Part shown: piece after piece, positions 9,446 through 20,300 of the stretch | How positions within the stretch are numbered: the first letter of the stretch is position 1 | How the letters are laid out: each line of letters begins with the position of its first letter | From: Ectobius pallidus | Lineage: Eukaryota; Arthropoda; Insecta; Blattodea; Ectobiidae | Reading direction: 5' to 3' | Assembly (NCBI GenBank): GCA_964059195.1 | Contig: CAXKWD010000009.1 | Location: forward strand, 149,539,890-149,603,889 | DNA length: 64,000 bases | The notes under the pieces: model-generated | Databases searched by the model: none | What the model was told of the DNA's origin: nothing | Seen by the model: only the letters and a program-made list of their open reading frames with translations | Translations under genes and position numbers: made by a program

Positions 9446-11446
9446 GTGGCCTCTGATCATGTTGCAGTGTTGCACAACGACCAGTTTTTAATGTAAAGAA
9501 TATTTAGATATTTTTTTATTATAGTACTGCATATACCTACTATTAAACTACTTCGAAATCGTCCTTGTGGTAGATTTTTATGATTTATAAACGCGCTTCA
9601 TGCGATATTTAACAATTTTAAATCGTTTAAACATTTAAATGCGCGGGGTCGTCGCTCTCTGAAAGTGACGACTTCCTGCCTCATTCTGCGGGCAAGAGCA
9701 CGTGCGAGATGCTTGAGAGCATGGGTTTAAAGGTTTTGGGCGTCGCTTTCAATCAGCGAACAAGGCGTGATTCTTGTCTTCACCGCTAGAGAACGTTGCG
9801 TCAGCTGCTGTGTGCAAGCAAGTAAGAGCGCGAGCTATGAACTATGAAGTCCCTCACAGAGATGCTAATTGCCAATGTAGTCACTTTGTGGCGAAACCTA
9901 TATTGCTAATTTCATCGATCTATTAGACACTAAACTAAACTCCCTGGCTCTACATCCCTAGCGGGACTAGGCCTACTATCCGACATCCTACTGCTCAATC
10001 AAGTATCTCCTCAATTTGTATAAGGGGGCAGAGTACACCCCATTCCAGACCTCCCTACTTCAGAAAAAATCGATTAAGTACCGGGAAACGAACCCAACCT
10101 AATATTTACATTGAAATTTGGCAGCTTTTAGACTACAACCGACGGAAAATTCTAAAAAGTTCAAAATTTTATTTTTTTACCCTCCAAAAAGAAACTTCGA
10201 AAATTTTTACAGGCATTAATGTTGACCCACTTCCACATGAGCTAAAAATCTGAAATTTGACAGACTTAAGTCCTGTCTGCTCACCTTTACATTAAGTAAA
10301 ATGTTAAAGTTTTAAATACTGTGGATTTTCACCTGATTTTCTTTGAATACTGTTTTTATCTTATGATGTATATTATCAGAAAACCTCTTGAACAAAAATA
10401 AATAAATAATAAAAAAAAAGATAAAAAAAACTGGGAATCTGGTTTGACTCAAACCTTTCGTGGAATAGGCATGTATAGTCCTACAAGTTACAAAGAAACC
10501 TGCGCAGAACAAAGTTGTGATTGCTGTAGCAAACGCATTGTGCTGGTGACGCAGTTAAGAAGAACCAAACATTGGTAACTGGTGTCAATTTTTTTTATTG
10601 ATAACAAGTCAAATACACTTCATTTTTTATTTAATACAGAAATTCCAAATAGTAAAAAAGAGGTAGGACAATAATTTTTATATTACTATGTGGCGTCAAT
10701 GGGGGCCCCCATAGTAAGTGGGGCCGGGGGCAGACCGCCCCACCCTAGGAATGCTACTGGGTTAAAAATCTCTATAGAAGACGCAGTAACACCTTCAGAT
10801 CTTAATAAAAGGGCCCACACCTCAATCTTGACTCTTAACCCTAGAAAATTCAGTCACTTTGCTGTAGCTTAAAAAGTTTTCCGTTTAAGCTCACTAAGCC
10901 AGGTCTACTGCCAGTGGTGGTTCGTAGCTAAAATTAGTGGTGGTGCTGCTCCAGAAAATGTTAGCCTTTGTTTTAAAATTGTGTAAAAGAAAATTTATTC
11001 AGAAACTTGATAAAACCCTAAAAGAACAAAATAAAAAATCCTTATTTTCTTGAATCTAAATTGTTACAGTTCAAGTTTGATCTATTCATTTAAAAATGAA
11101 ATCCACTCTTTTTGTTTTATTTCCGCGAAAAGATCAACAATTTTCTCCTTGATCTGCCATGGTTAAAGTTTTCTGTTAAATAAAAGAACCGAAAAAATGA
11201 ATCAACAAGATTCAAGCTGGAAACAAGATATGCTTTATCACATTCAAGTGGTTTTTAAGCACAACACATAGCCTATGGAGAAAAGAAAGAAAGAAATAAA
11301 AACACTAGCCTACCTTCCACCAATACTCCAGGGTCGGCAGTGTGGAAGCGACAGTGCTCTCTCCCCCTTGCAGCTGCGGCGTGCACCTTCCTATGTCCGC
11401 ATGCACACTACAGTCAAACACCCAGCCGGTGGAACTGTGAAATGCA
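9446..11446. other. Non-coding stretch, no gene identified
   Basis: No credible coding frame. 9640-9850 is clearly more GC-rich than its surroundings. At 10913 a CAGTGGTGGTTCGTAGCT sequence followed by GTGGTGGTGCTGCT looks like one end of an hAT element, but I find no partner end. 10690-10760 is a G/C-run-rich repeat-like stretch (GGGGGCCCCCATAGTAAGTG). Confidence 0.4.
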
Positions 11447-11466
11447 CATACATACATACATACATA
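11447..11466 (+). repeat. (CATA)n microsatellite
   Basis: About five tandem CATA units. Confidence 0.8.
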
Positions 11467-12120
11467 GAGGCCGTTGTCGAATTTTTCCAGAGCCCTCGAC
11501 CCTAGGCCCTACTCTGGGTTCATTCTGATTTTGTTTATTCGTTCTAATTTTGCTTGTAATCTATTGTTCACTTCGTTCTGGCAAGTGATTGTTTTTCTGT
11601 TCAGTCTTTAGAGACTGTCGTTCTATTTGTGTTCGTTCTGAACTTTATTCTGATTTATTTCCCTTCTGGAAATTTCTATTATTCTAATTGTTTCATTCTG
11701 AAACTACTTGGTCTGTGTTAGTAATCTGAACTTACTTTTATGCTTTGCTTTTGTTGCAATCTCTTTTGCAGGGCATTTCCTCTTTCTTTCTGTTGGTTTG
11801 AGCTTCGATGAATTAAAACAAAACCATGACCCTCAAGATCTTATACAATCCTCTGTTCCGTTCCATTCCCTCCTGTCCATTCCCTAACTCCAGGCCCGAT
11901 GAAAGGTGACAAAGCGTGCTCAACAACTCGCTTATTCAACTTCTTGCGCATCATGCCATTTATTGATACTCGTCTCGTATGGAACCTTCTGACCGAAGAG
12001 ACCTTTCAACTTTTGACTTCCCCGCCTGAGTTTATTGTGAAATGCACAGTTCCATACAAAGATTTTCTTTTATTTTTTTAATAAACTGGGGGATGGATCC
12101 TGGCATTAAGCTTAAGGATT
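11467..12120. other. Non-coding stretch, no gene identified
   Basis: T-rich sequence with recurring TTCGTTCTG / TTCATTCTG words between 11518 and 11700. The frame at 11899-12081 has no similarity that I recognise. Confidence 0.4.
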
Positions 12121-12787
12121 ATATCCGGGGTGCGCGGGCAAAGAGAGTTAAGTCCACCATCCTAAAAAGATTGAGATATGTCCATATTATTATTATTATT
12201 AAATAGAACTAAACACAATGTGTACAAAGGGTTGTACATGGGAAGTTACTGACATTCGTCCTTAGCATAATGTGAGAGTGGTAATGTTCTTTGGGTACAC
12301 TCGAACAGGTGATACTGTGTGCAGACTCGGTTGCAGAGTTCGCAGATACATTCACTGTCAGCGTTGTGGAATCCTTTCCTGCAGCAGATGCGGTGGTGGA
12401 AACCGTGTATTGCCCCTCGGGTGTAGAGGTGGCGAAGTTCGAAGTCGGCTCTTTTCCATTCCTCCTCTTTCATGGCTGGGGTGCAGTAGAAAGCGGGGTC
12501 AATTTCTGCTGCTTTCTGTGTTCGTTCCTCCAAGAACTTTTCGCATGCTTGGGTTGATATCAGATTGTGTGTTGAGATATGTCCATAGAGTTATAGATAA
12601 AAATGTTCTCTACATTTGTGTTAAGTCCAGTAAGTCATAATCAAAATTGCACCGTAGTTATGGATGTGTACCTCATGGGTTTATTCATCTCTAAAGGTAT
12701 GATGAGCTGGTATACTGTGTTAAGTCACTCTAATTCTCCGTAACTAGAAAGTGGACTTAACTCTCTTTGCTCGCGCACCCGGGATAT
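12121..12787. mobile_element. Unclassified DNA element with 37-bp terminal inverted repeats
   Basis: 12121-12157 (ATATCCGGGGTGCGCGGGCA...) and 12751-12787 are reverse complements at 35 of 37 positions. The ends may be CCGGGG...CCCGGG with ATAT as a 4-bp duplication, but AT-richness makes that uncertain. No transposase frame. A 5'-truncated LINE is nested inside (12187-12571). Confidence 0.75.
12187..12571 (-). mobile_element. 5'-truncated LINE with 16-bp target duplication
   Basis: TTGAGATATGTCCATA occurs at 12171-12186 and again at 12572-12587. The insert starts with (TTA)n, the reverse-strand poly-tail. The reverse strand (12246-12533) encodes a LINE C-terminal cysteine motif, CICELCNRVCTQYHLFEC. 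It is a recent-looking, precise nested insertion. Confidence 0.85.
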
Positions 12788-13168
12788 ATTGTGCAAGTAT
12801 AAAAAAAGAATAAAGAAAAAAAGGATTTGTTATTTTCAATGTTATCGATAATATCAAGTGAAATAGGGGGGGGGGGAGAGCTGCAGTTCCACAGTGCCTA
12901 AACACGAGGCACCACTGATCTAAACTGAATCTAGGAATGAATGGCATCAAGGCTATCCAGCAAGTTTTTCTATGCTGACAGGGCAGATATGAACACCAAA
13001 TTTTACAAGCACATTGCAGAAAAAATTACATATCATGTGGAAAATGTACAAAATTCATTGTAGTCTTCATTGTAGTGGTTATTGAATAAATTAATTTTGA
13101 CAATGTCCAATAACATCTTCTTGATGAATTATTACTGCTAATCAAGTTAACAAGTTTACATTCAAGAT
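12788..13168. other. Remnant of ZNF-2 3' flank plus unassigned sequence
   Basis: 13060-13168 matches, in reverse sense, the conserved 3' flank of the ZNF genes (GTCCAATAACATCTT... context as at 39610 and 54865). To its left I see no gene; a G-run (GGGGGGGGG) lies at 12868-12876. The conserved AATAAA is not retained here. Confidence 0.5.
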
Positions 13169-14690
13169 TCAAGATTTTTATTTGTCATTTAGGCCCGGTA
13201 CTATAAACAAAGTTGATCTTTGGATTACGTTAAACCTAATCTAAAGTTTAACGCTAGCTGCTGTTTTATAATGTTCTGGTTAAGTTAAACCGTAGTGCAA
13301 TGGTGTTGGTAGACCTGTTGGCTGAAAAAAGAAGATGAATTGGCCTTGGAAATAAAAGAAAAATAATAAGATCTGCTAATTCGCTTGTATTTGTTTGTTT
13401 GTATGAAGAGAAGTTGAAGCTAGAAATTTTATTATTAAAGTAACGGTTAAATGAAAATTGAATTCAGTTTTGCTCAGTGTAAGTTGATTTCAATCACAGC
13501 TAAAATAAATAGCTATTCATTGCTCATAAAAATTATATTGTATTAGCATTTGTTTCACAATACAACCTTCTATTTTCTTTCCGTTTCGGAAAGTAAACAA
13601 ATAGAATTACTTTGAGTTTTGTCTCATCTTCTCATAGCATGTTGTATCCAAAATTGAGCCATAATACTGCCTTATAATCTTGTTTTTATAGCCATTTTCA
13701 TTAAAATAATTATTACGTCTTAAACTGTAGGTTAAACGGTAGAAAAGGTCCAGTTAGATTAAACTTAAGATTAACTTGTAGTTATCGTTTATAATACGCA
13801 AAAATCTGAAAAACTATAGTTTAAACTAAAACTGAAGGTTAAACCACGATTATAATACCGGCCCTTAGTAATACACTGATTACAATAGACTTTGTCAATA
13901 TATTAAAATTAAACAATTACTTATTTTAAAATTATGAACATAAAAATATATAAATATATAAAGAGTAGGTCATTATAGTGACATTAATCCAAACAATATA
14001 CACAAAAATAGTCAGTACATTCCTATAAATAGTTCAAAATATATTACATAGCTTGTTAAAATCTACAGTACCTAGTTAAAATTTATTTCAGAAGTATCTG
14101 ATGCAAAAAAGGCTTCTACATTATAAAAGGCCATTTTAGTAAGCCAAGTTTTAAGAACGTTTTAAAATTTAGTGAGAGACGTTTGTGTAGCAGAGTTAGG
14201 TAACCTTTTAATAAATTTAATTTGCCTGTATATATGACTATCAGTACATTTGCTCAGTCTAAAAGTTGGCAATTCTATTTTGTTATGAGTTCTAGTATTA
14301 TAGCTATGTATATCTGATCTTAGTGAGTAGTTCTGTATATTTTCTTTGATTGAGATTAAGTTAGAGTATATATAAAGGCTAGGTAGGGTCATTATTTTAT
14401 TATATTTATATTATTTTTAACTGTTTAAAAAAATCTACACAGCTGTCTCTATTCTTAGCCCCTATTATAATTCTTATAGCCTTCTTCTGACATATAAAAA
14501 CCTTGTTGGCTCCAGCACTATTACCCCATAATTTAATTCCATATGTAAGATGCGGATGGAAGAAGCCATAATAGGCTAATAGAAGCATTTCTTGATTAAC
14601 ACATGACCTTAACTTTCTCAGTAAATATAAAACTCTAGATACTCTAGCAGTGACATGAGGGTGACAAGATGTCTTCTAATAAAACATCGT
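13169..14690 (-). mobile_element. 5'-truncated LINE, interrupted by a Harbinger-type MITE
   Basis: Reverse-strand frames 14406-14588 and 14162-14392 encode the LINE C-terminus: YGIKLWGNSAGANKVFICQK, KAIRIIIGAKNRDSC, NTRTHNKIELPTFRL, FIKRLPNS. The two frames are offset by stops, so it is dead. The 3' tail carries repeated ATTCAAG words at the left edge. It sits in the 3' flank of ZNF-2, just after the stop. Confidence 0.8.
13192..13864. mobile_element. PIF/Harbinger-type MITE
   Basis: TTA duplications at 13189-13191 and 13865-13867, with ends GGCCCGGTACTATAA and TTATAATACCGGCCC (reverse complements with two mismatches). The 3-bp TWA target and GG-start ends fit PIF/Harbinger. The interior has repeated TTAAACC words near both ends. 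No coding capacity. It is nested in the LINE, which it divides. Confidence 0.75.
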
Positions 14691-14712
14691 CTCTTTGTTA
14701 CAGACATCACAG

Positions 14713-16281
14713 TTAAAAGCCCTCTCCTGTATGGGTAAGCAAATGTCTTTTGAGATAACGTCTTTGAGAAAATATTTTTTTGCAAATATCACACTTGAAA
14801 GGTCTCTCTCCTGTGTGGGTAAGCAAATGAGTCTTGAGAGTATAACTATGACCAAATGTTTTGTTACATAAATCACACTGGAAAGATTTCTGTCCTGTAT
14901 GGGTAACCAAATGTATTTTGAGATAACGTCTTTGAGAAAATATTTTTTTGCACATATCACACTTGAAAGGTCTCTCTCCTGTGTGGGTAAGCAAATGAGT
15001 CTTGAGAGCAGAACGCTGAGCAAATGCTTTCTTACATACATCACATTGGAAAGGTTTCTGTCCTGTATGGGTAAGCACATGTTTTTTGAGAGTATCATTA
15101 TGAGCAAATGTTTTGTTACATAAATCACACTGGAAAGATTTCTGTCCTGTATGGGTAACCAAATGTATTTTGAGATGACCTCTTTGAGAAAATAATTTTT
15201 TGCAAATATCACACTCGAAAGGTTTCTTTCCTGTGTGGGTAAGCAAATGAGTCTTGAGAGCACAACGCTGAGCAAATGATTTATTACATAGATCACACTG
15301 GAAAGGTTTCTGTCCTGTGTGGGTAAGCAAATGAGTCTTGAGAGTATAACTATGACCAAATGTTTTGTTACATAAATCACACTGGAAAGATTTCTGTCCT
15401 GTATGGGTAACCAAATGTATTTTGAGGTTACTTCTTAGAGAACATACTTTGTTGCAAATATCACACTTGAAAGGTTTCTCTCCTGTGTGGGTAAGCAAAT
15501 GAGTCTTGAGAGCTCTACTTTGAGCAAATGTTTTGTTACATAAATCACACTGGAAAGATTTCTGTCCTGTATGGGTAACCAAATGTATTTTGAGGCTACT
15601 TCTGAGAGAAAATACTTTGTTGCAAATATCACATTTGAAAGGTCTCTCTCCTGTGTGGGTAAGCAAATGAGTCTTGAGAGCAGAACGCCGAGCAAATGAT
15701 TTCTTACACAAATCACACTGGAAAGGTTTCTGTCCTGTATGGGTAAGCAGATGACTTTTGAGATGACCTTTTTGAGCAAATGCTCTGTTACAGACATCAC
15801 ACTTAAAAGCTTTCACTCCCGTATGGGTAAGCAGATGATTCTTGAAATTATAACTTCGAGAAAATATTTTGTTACACACATTACACTTAAAAACTTTTCT
15901 TCCTTTCTTAGTAGACAGACGACTTTTGAGATTATGTCTTTGTGAATTTACCTCATCCTCCTTTTTAAACGTCTGTACCAAATCAATGGTCAATGGTTCA
16001 CTGTCATGTTTTACAGTAAGCGCAGGATTGTCATAATTTTCCTCGGAAAATGTTTCCGCAATTTCGCCGCACAATGTCGGTGTCTCTGACCTTGGACCTT
16101 TGGGTATTAATGCTTCATAAGGGTCTATATTCTCGGTTTTAATCTGGCGTGTCTTAATTGAGTTGAAAATTATAGGTATAGCCTCACACTTAACAGTACG
16201 TTTTTGTTGTACACGTTTGGGTGGGGAGTCTTCTTGTTTTATTTCCGCTTTATCACGATGGGATGTTTCCACAGTCTCCAT
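14713..16281 (-). CDS. ZNF-2: C2H2 zinc-finger protein, 14 fingers
   Basis: 522 residues from the conserved ATG (METVETS...). The leader keeps the SUMO-consensus motifs IKQE, VKCE and IKTE; the fourth reads VKHD instead of VKHE. Fourteen C2H2 fingers follow. Fingers 3 to 14 mostly alternate two types, (F)KCDICNK.FS.R..LKIHLVTHTGQKS and (F)QCDLCNKTF....[11 protein letters not shown], so the array has grown by duplication of a two-finger (168-bp) unit; fingers 7 and 13 are identical. Finger 6 has Cys in place of the core Phe. The C-terminus is frameshifted relative to its paralogues: it ends GEGF, and the relic half finger (AFNCDVCNKETMFY) is in the next frame. The upstream GTG-initiated extension is rejected because it starts at a non-ATG codon. 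Presumed nuclear DNA-binding regulator. Confidence 0.9.
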   Translation of the reverse strand: METVETSHRDKAEIKQEDSPPKRVQQKRTVKCEAIPIIFNSIKTRQIKTENIDPYEALIPKGPRSETPTLCGEIAETFSEENYDNPALTVKHDSEPLTIDLVQTFKKEDEVNSQRHNLKSRLSTKKGRKVFKCNVCNKIFSRSYNFKNHLLTHTGVKAFKCDVCNRAFAQKGHLKSHLLTHTGQKPFQCDLCKKSFARRSALKTHLLTHTGERPFKCDICNKVFSLRSSLKIHLVTHTGQKSFQCDLCNKTFAQSRALKTHLLTHTGEKPFKCDICNKVCSLRSNLKIHLVTHTGQKSFQCDLCNKTFGHSYTLKTHLLTHTGQKPFQCDLCNKSFAQRCALKTHLLTHTGKKPFECDICKKLFSQRGHLKIHLVTHTGQKSFQCDLCNKTFAHNDTLKKHVLTHTGQKPFQCDVCKKAFAQRSALKTHLLTHTGERPFKCDMCKKIFSQRRYLKIHLVTHTGQKSFQCDLCNKTFGHSYTLKTHLLTHTGERPFKCDICKKIFSQRRYLKRHLLTHTGEGF

Positions 16282-16588
16282 TATGTGACGGTGTTGACAT
16301 ACATACAAGACTTCAAATCCACTCACACGTCTTTTAAAACTACACTTACGTCACTTATGGCAGCGGTCAATGCCTTCGAATTACACTACTTATTAGGTTT
16401 AGGTTTGAATATACCTAACGCTTTATAGTCTAAGTTTTTCGACGAAACGCAGTGTGTAATACCTATGTAAGTAACTATTAGCGTCACATTGCGTGTCGCT
16501 CCATTCTTCTGTTTTGTAGATCCAGTCACAGAGGAATGTTGTTATTCACCGCCATTTTCGAACATTTTAAATTCTTGTTCTTGTATTC
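16282..16588 (-). promoter_or_regulatory. 5' flank / putative promoter of ZNF-2
   Basis: Conserved with the other paralogues. Seen from the gene: AAAATGGCGG (YY1/PHO-like, about 16548-16558), a CTGGATCTAC block, an ACTATAAAGCG block, a CTTCGAAGGC block and TGACGTAA (16346-16353, CRE/ATF-like), about 65 bp before the ATG. A BEL element lies immediately upstream (from 16594), so ZNF-2 retains only about 310 bp of its original 5' flank contiguous with the start. That the motifs act as a promoter is inferred from conservation. Confidence 0.55.
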
Positions 16589-16593
16589 CATAT

Positions 16594-17240
16594 TGTTAGA
16601 TATGGTAACTAGGAATAAAGGTATAATAAAGGGTTTTTCGGAGGACCAGGCATATGCCAATTAAATAATAATCGAAGGGAGACAATGGACTGTAGGTTGC
16701 TGGGACAGAGATTTTAACCTGGGTAATTTGCAATGATATATATTCAAGAAGCCTGAATTCTGAACTAATGGATACAGCACTTATACACAATAATAATAAA
16801 AGAATGAATACAGTTAATGTTCTTGTAGAAACTATTCTCCCGCCCTTTGGCGAAGGTAACGCTAGACACAGCCTGTACACAGCACGAGACTTCTAGGTTA
16901 GAACAATAGAAATTCTTGTAACTAACATTAAAATACAAGATTATTTCCTGGATTTCACACGTAAAGCTGCCTTCACTACAGGAGCATGAAATACGCGGAG
17001 TTACAGATGAATTTTAGTAATATAGCGCGAAAACTGGCCTAAATCAGACGCAGCTGCATCGCAGGTCTATACACCATCACTTCTCGATCTGAACTAACTT
17101 GCGCTGCAACTGGCGTGGGTAACGCTGCAAGCTCACACCTGCAGGAAGTAATGAGTAATTCGCGGCAAATAATTGGCGCTAGCGCCAATTAACACAGAGG
17201 TTAATTTAAACACTAAAAATTATAGACTCTTGATCTAACA
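16594..17240 (-). repeat. 3' LTR of the BEL element
   Basis: 647 bp bounded by TGTTAG and CTAACA. A moderately purine-rich stretch (reverse of 17241-17255, GGCGGGAGTTA) precedes it in element sense, where a polypurine tract is expected. About 200 bp at its outer end (16594-16795) have no match in the 5' LTR. Confidence 0.85.
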
Positions 17241-17315
17241 TAACTCCCGCCTAAAATCGACAGATTTTACATAACACTTGCAGATAGATCAAGATAACAC
17301 TAATACATTTACACT

Positions 17316-20300
17316 TTATTGAATAGGCAAGGGACACACTTTTACAATTGGTCGCTTGTATTCACCACTGGACGTACGCACTGTCACAACACGCACTAAG
17401 CCGTCGTCACCTGGATGCACTGATGAGATGATTCCCAGCTTCCATTGGAGAGGTGGACAATTATCTTCTTTCAGGAGCACAAGAGTACCAATCTGGATGT
17501 TTTCGCTGGACGCAGACCACTTCTGCCTCTGCTGCAGTGAATGTAGGTAGTCAGCTGACCAACGCTGCCATATGTGATGTATGTAGGTTTGTAGCTGATG
17601 CCATTTAGCAACATAGGAGACATTTTCTGCCATAGGAGGAGAAGGAAGGGCTGTGAGCTTTTCACCAATAAGAAAATGTCCAGGAGAAAGATAGGATGAG
17701 TCACTAGGATCATCATTTAGGCGCAGGAGAGGTCGAGAGTTTAGACAGGCCTCAATTTGGGTGAGGACTGTAGAAAGTTGCTCATAGGTAAACACTTGGC
17801 TACCCATCACTCTGCGTAAATGAAATTTCATGGATTTGACAGCAGCCTCGTGCAGTCCTCCAAAATGTGGGGAGGAAGCAGGGATAAAATGCCATGTGAA
17901 TTCATTAGAGGAGGCGTAGTCTTGGAGAACTTGTTGATGGGTGCTGGACTGAAGCAAGAGACGCAGCTCGCGAAGCTTGTTGTTAGCACCAACAAAGTTC
18001 GTCCCATTATCACTAAATATTTCCTTGCAAAGTCCTCTACGAGATGTGAATCTGCGCAGGGCGGCGATGAAGGCATCAGAAGTAAGGTCGGAAACCAGCT
18101 CGATGTGAACTGCTTTCGTAGCCAAGCATACGAAGATAGCAATGTATGCTTTGACCTGAGTTTTGCTGCGGGGGGAACCGTATCTTATGAAGAATGGTCC
18201 AGCGTAGTCAACCGCAGAACGTAGAAATGCTCTAGCAGGGGTCACCCTGTAGCTAGGTAGGCTGCCCATTAACTGGTGAGCACCTTTGGCTTTCAATTTG
18301 AAACAAGTTAGACATCTATGTAGCGTAGACTTCACAACTCTACGTACACTTGGAATCCAATATCGTTCTCGCAGAGAAGATATAAGCAACTGATGTGATG
18401 CGTGAAGCAGTCGTAGATGCTCGGATTCAATAATCAATTTGGTGAGATGGTGCCCTGGAGGGAGGATAAGCTGATGTCGTGCATCATGTGGTAATTCAGC
18501 TTTCTCCAGACGTCCACCCACTCTGAGCAGGCCATCCTTGTCCACAAAAGGCACCAAGGAGTGAAGCGAACTCTTGTTATTCACTTGCATCTTACTCTTC
18601 AGATCAGACAGTTCATGTGAATAGGCTGCTTGCTGAGCTATTCTTATACAAAGCAACAAAGCTTGTTGTAACTCTTCAACTGTGAGAGGGCCGTGACGTT
18701 TAACTTGGCTTCTACAGTTGTTTATGAAACGTAGCATGCATGAAGTAACTCTTTGTAACCGCGCTAGCTTGGAAAAGCGTAGCATAAAATCTTCTTCAGC
18801 ATGTGTGACTAGGCAAACTGTGTCACGCTGCTCACCAATGTCCTGCAGCTCAAATTGCTGAGGCTGTTTGGGCCATAATTCAATAGGCTGTGAAATCCAC
18901 ACAGGCCCGTTCCACCATAAATCAATGTCTGACATTTGTTCTGTCACCACACCTCTCGAAATCAAGTCAGCCGGGTTGTGTTGGGTGGCCACATGCCGCC
19001 AAGCTGCCGTTTCTGACATCTCCTGGATTTGAGATACGCGATTAGACACAAATGTTTTCCATTTATGGGGATTAGATTTGATCCATGAAAGCACAATCAT
19101 GGAGTCAGACCACAGATAATTTTGTGATGTAGGCAATTTCAAGTCATTGACAACTTTATGATACAGTTTCGCAAGTAACAAGGCACCACACAACTCGAGT
19201 CTCGGAATTGTTTGCTTCTTCAATGGCGAAACCTTGGACTTGGAGCAAAGTAGTTTAGTTGTAACAAGACCACTGCTGTCAGTAGACCGTACATACACAC
19301 AGGCACCATAGGCTTTCTCCGAGGCATCACAGAATCCGTGTATCTGTATGTCGGTAACCGTAGCTGCTGTTAACACATGGCGTGGAATACGAACATTATG
19401 AATTGTAGAAAGAATATCACAGATGTCTATCCACTTTTCCCTTAGGTGAGATGGCAACTCCTCATCCCAACTAAGCTTAGCAAGCCATAGAGATTGCAAG
19501 AACATCTTGGCATGGATTACGATAGGACTTATGAGGCCTAAAGGATCAAAAATAGAGGATGTAACAGCAAGGATATTTCTCTTGGTAAACTTGTAAGAAG
19601 GAGGTTCTTGGAGAGAGGAATGTGATTGTATCTGTAGCAAATCAGTACTGGGATGCCACAGAAGTCCAAGCGCATGAGCATTTTCACTGTTGTCGAGGGA
19701 CAAAGGAAGTTGCGTTTCTCTGTGCTCCACGGGTACTGCTTCCAAGATAGCCTCGGTATTTGAACACCATTTGCGTAGTGGAAATCCTCCACTGTTTAAC
19801 ATGAGTATAAGTTCACTTTGCAGTTGTAGAGCTTCCTGTAGATCGTCATGACCTGACAGGCAATCGTCCACATAGAAAGAGGTTCTTACTGCGTCTGCAG
19901 CACGAGGATATTTAGACTCTTCTTCTTGAGCGAGTTGACTCAAAGACCGTATGGCTAAGAAAGATGCTGACTTAGTGCCATAGGTTACAGTAGTCAAGGC
20001 ATAATCTTGTAGTGGCTCACTTTTATCTGGACGCCATACAATACGCTGGAGATTCTGGTCTTCAGGATGCATATGTACCCTCCTATACATTTTAGATATA
20101 TCAGCTGAAAATGCATAGCGATATGTTCTGAAGCGAAGAATAATTGATGACAGATCATCTTGAATTGTAGGACCACATTCTAGGATGTCATTCAAAGAGC
20201 ACCCTGTGTCCGTCTTTGCAGAAGCATCAAACACTACTCGTGTACGAGTCGTAGATGAAGAAGGTTTTATTACTGCGTGATGTGGCAGGTAATAACATAT

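Noticed and set aside
9443..12917. Possible 3.5-kb hAT element with CAGTGGTGG...CACCACTG ends
   Set aside because: The ends agree for only about a dozen bases and the flanks show no matching 8-bp duplication.
14676..15380. Long out-of-frame and antisense open frames over all ZNF genes (for example 234 residues rich in [12 protein letters not shown])
   Set aside because: They are frame shadows of the repeated finger codons and have no independent signals.
16282..16326. N-terminal extension MSGFEVLYVCQH... for ZNF-2 (also ZNF-3, -4, -5)
   Set aside because: The first codon is GTG, not ATG. The first ATG (METVE/MEIVE) is conserved in all six genes.
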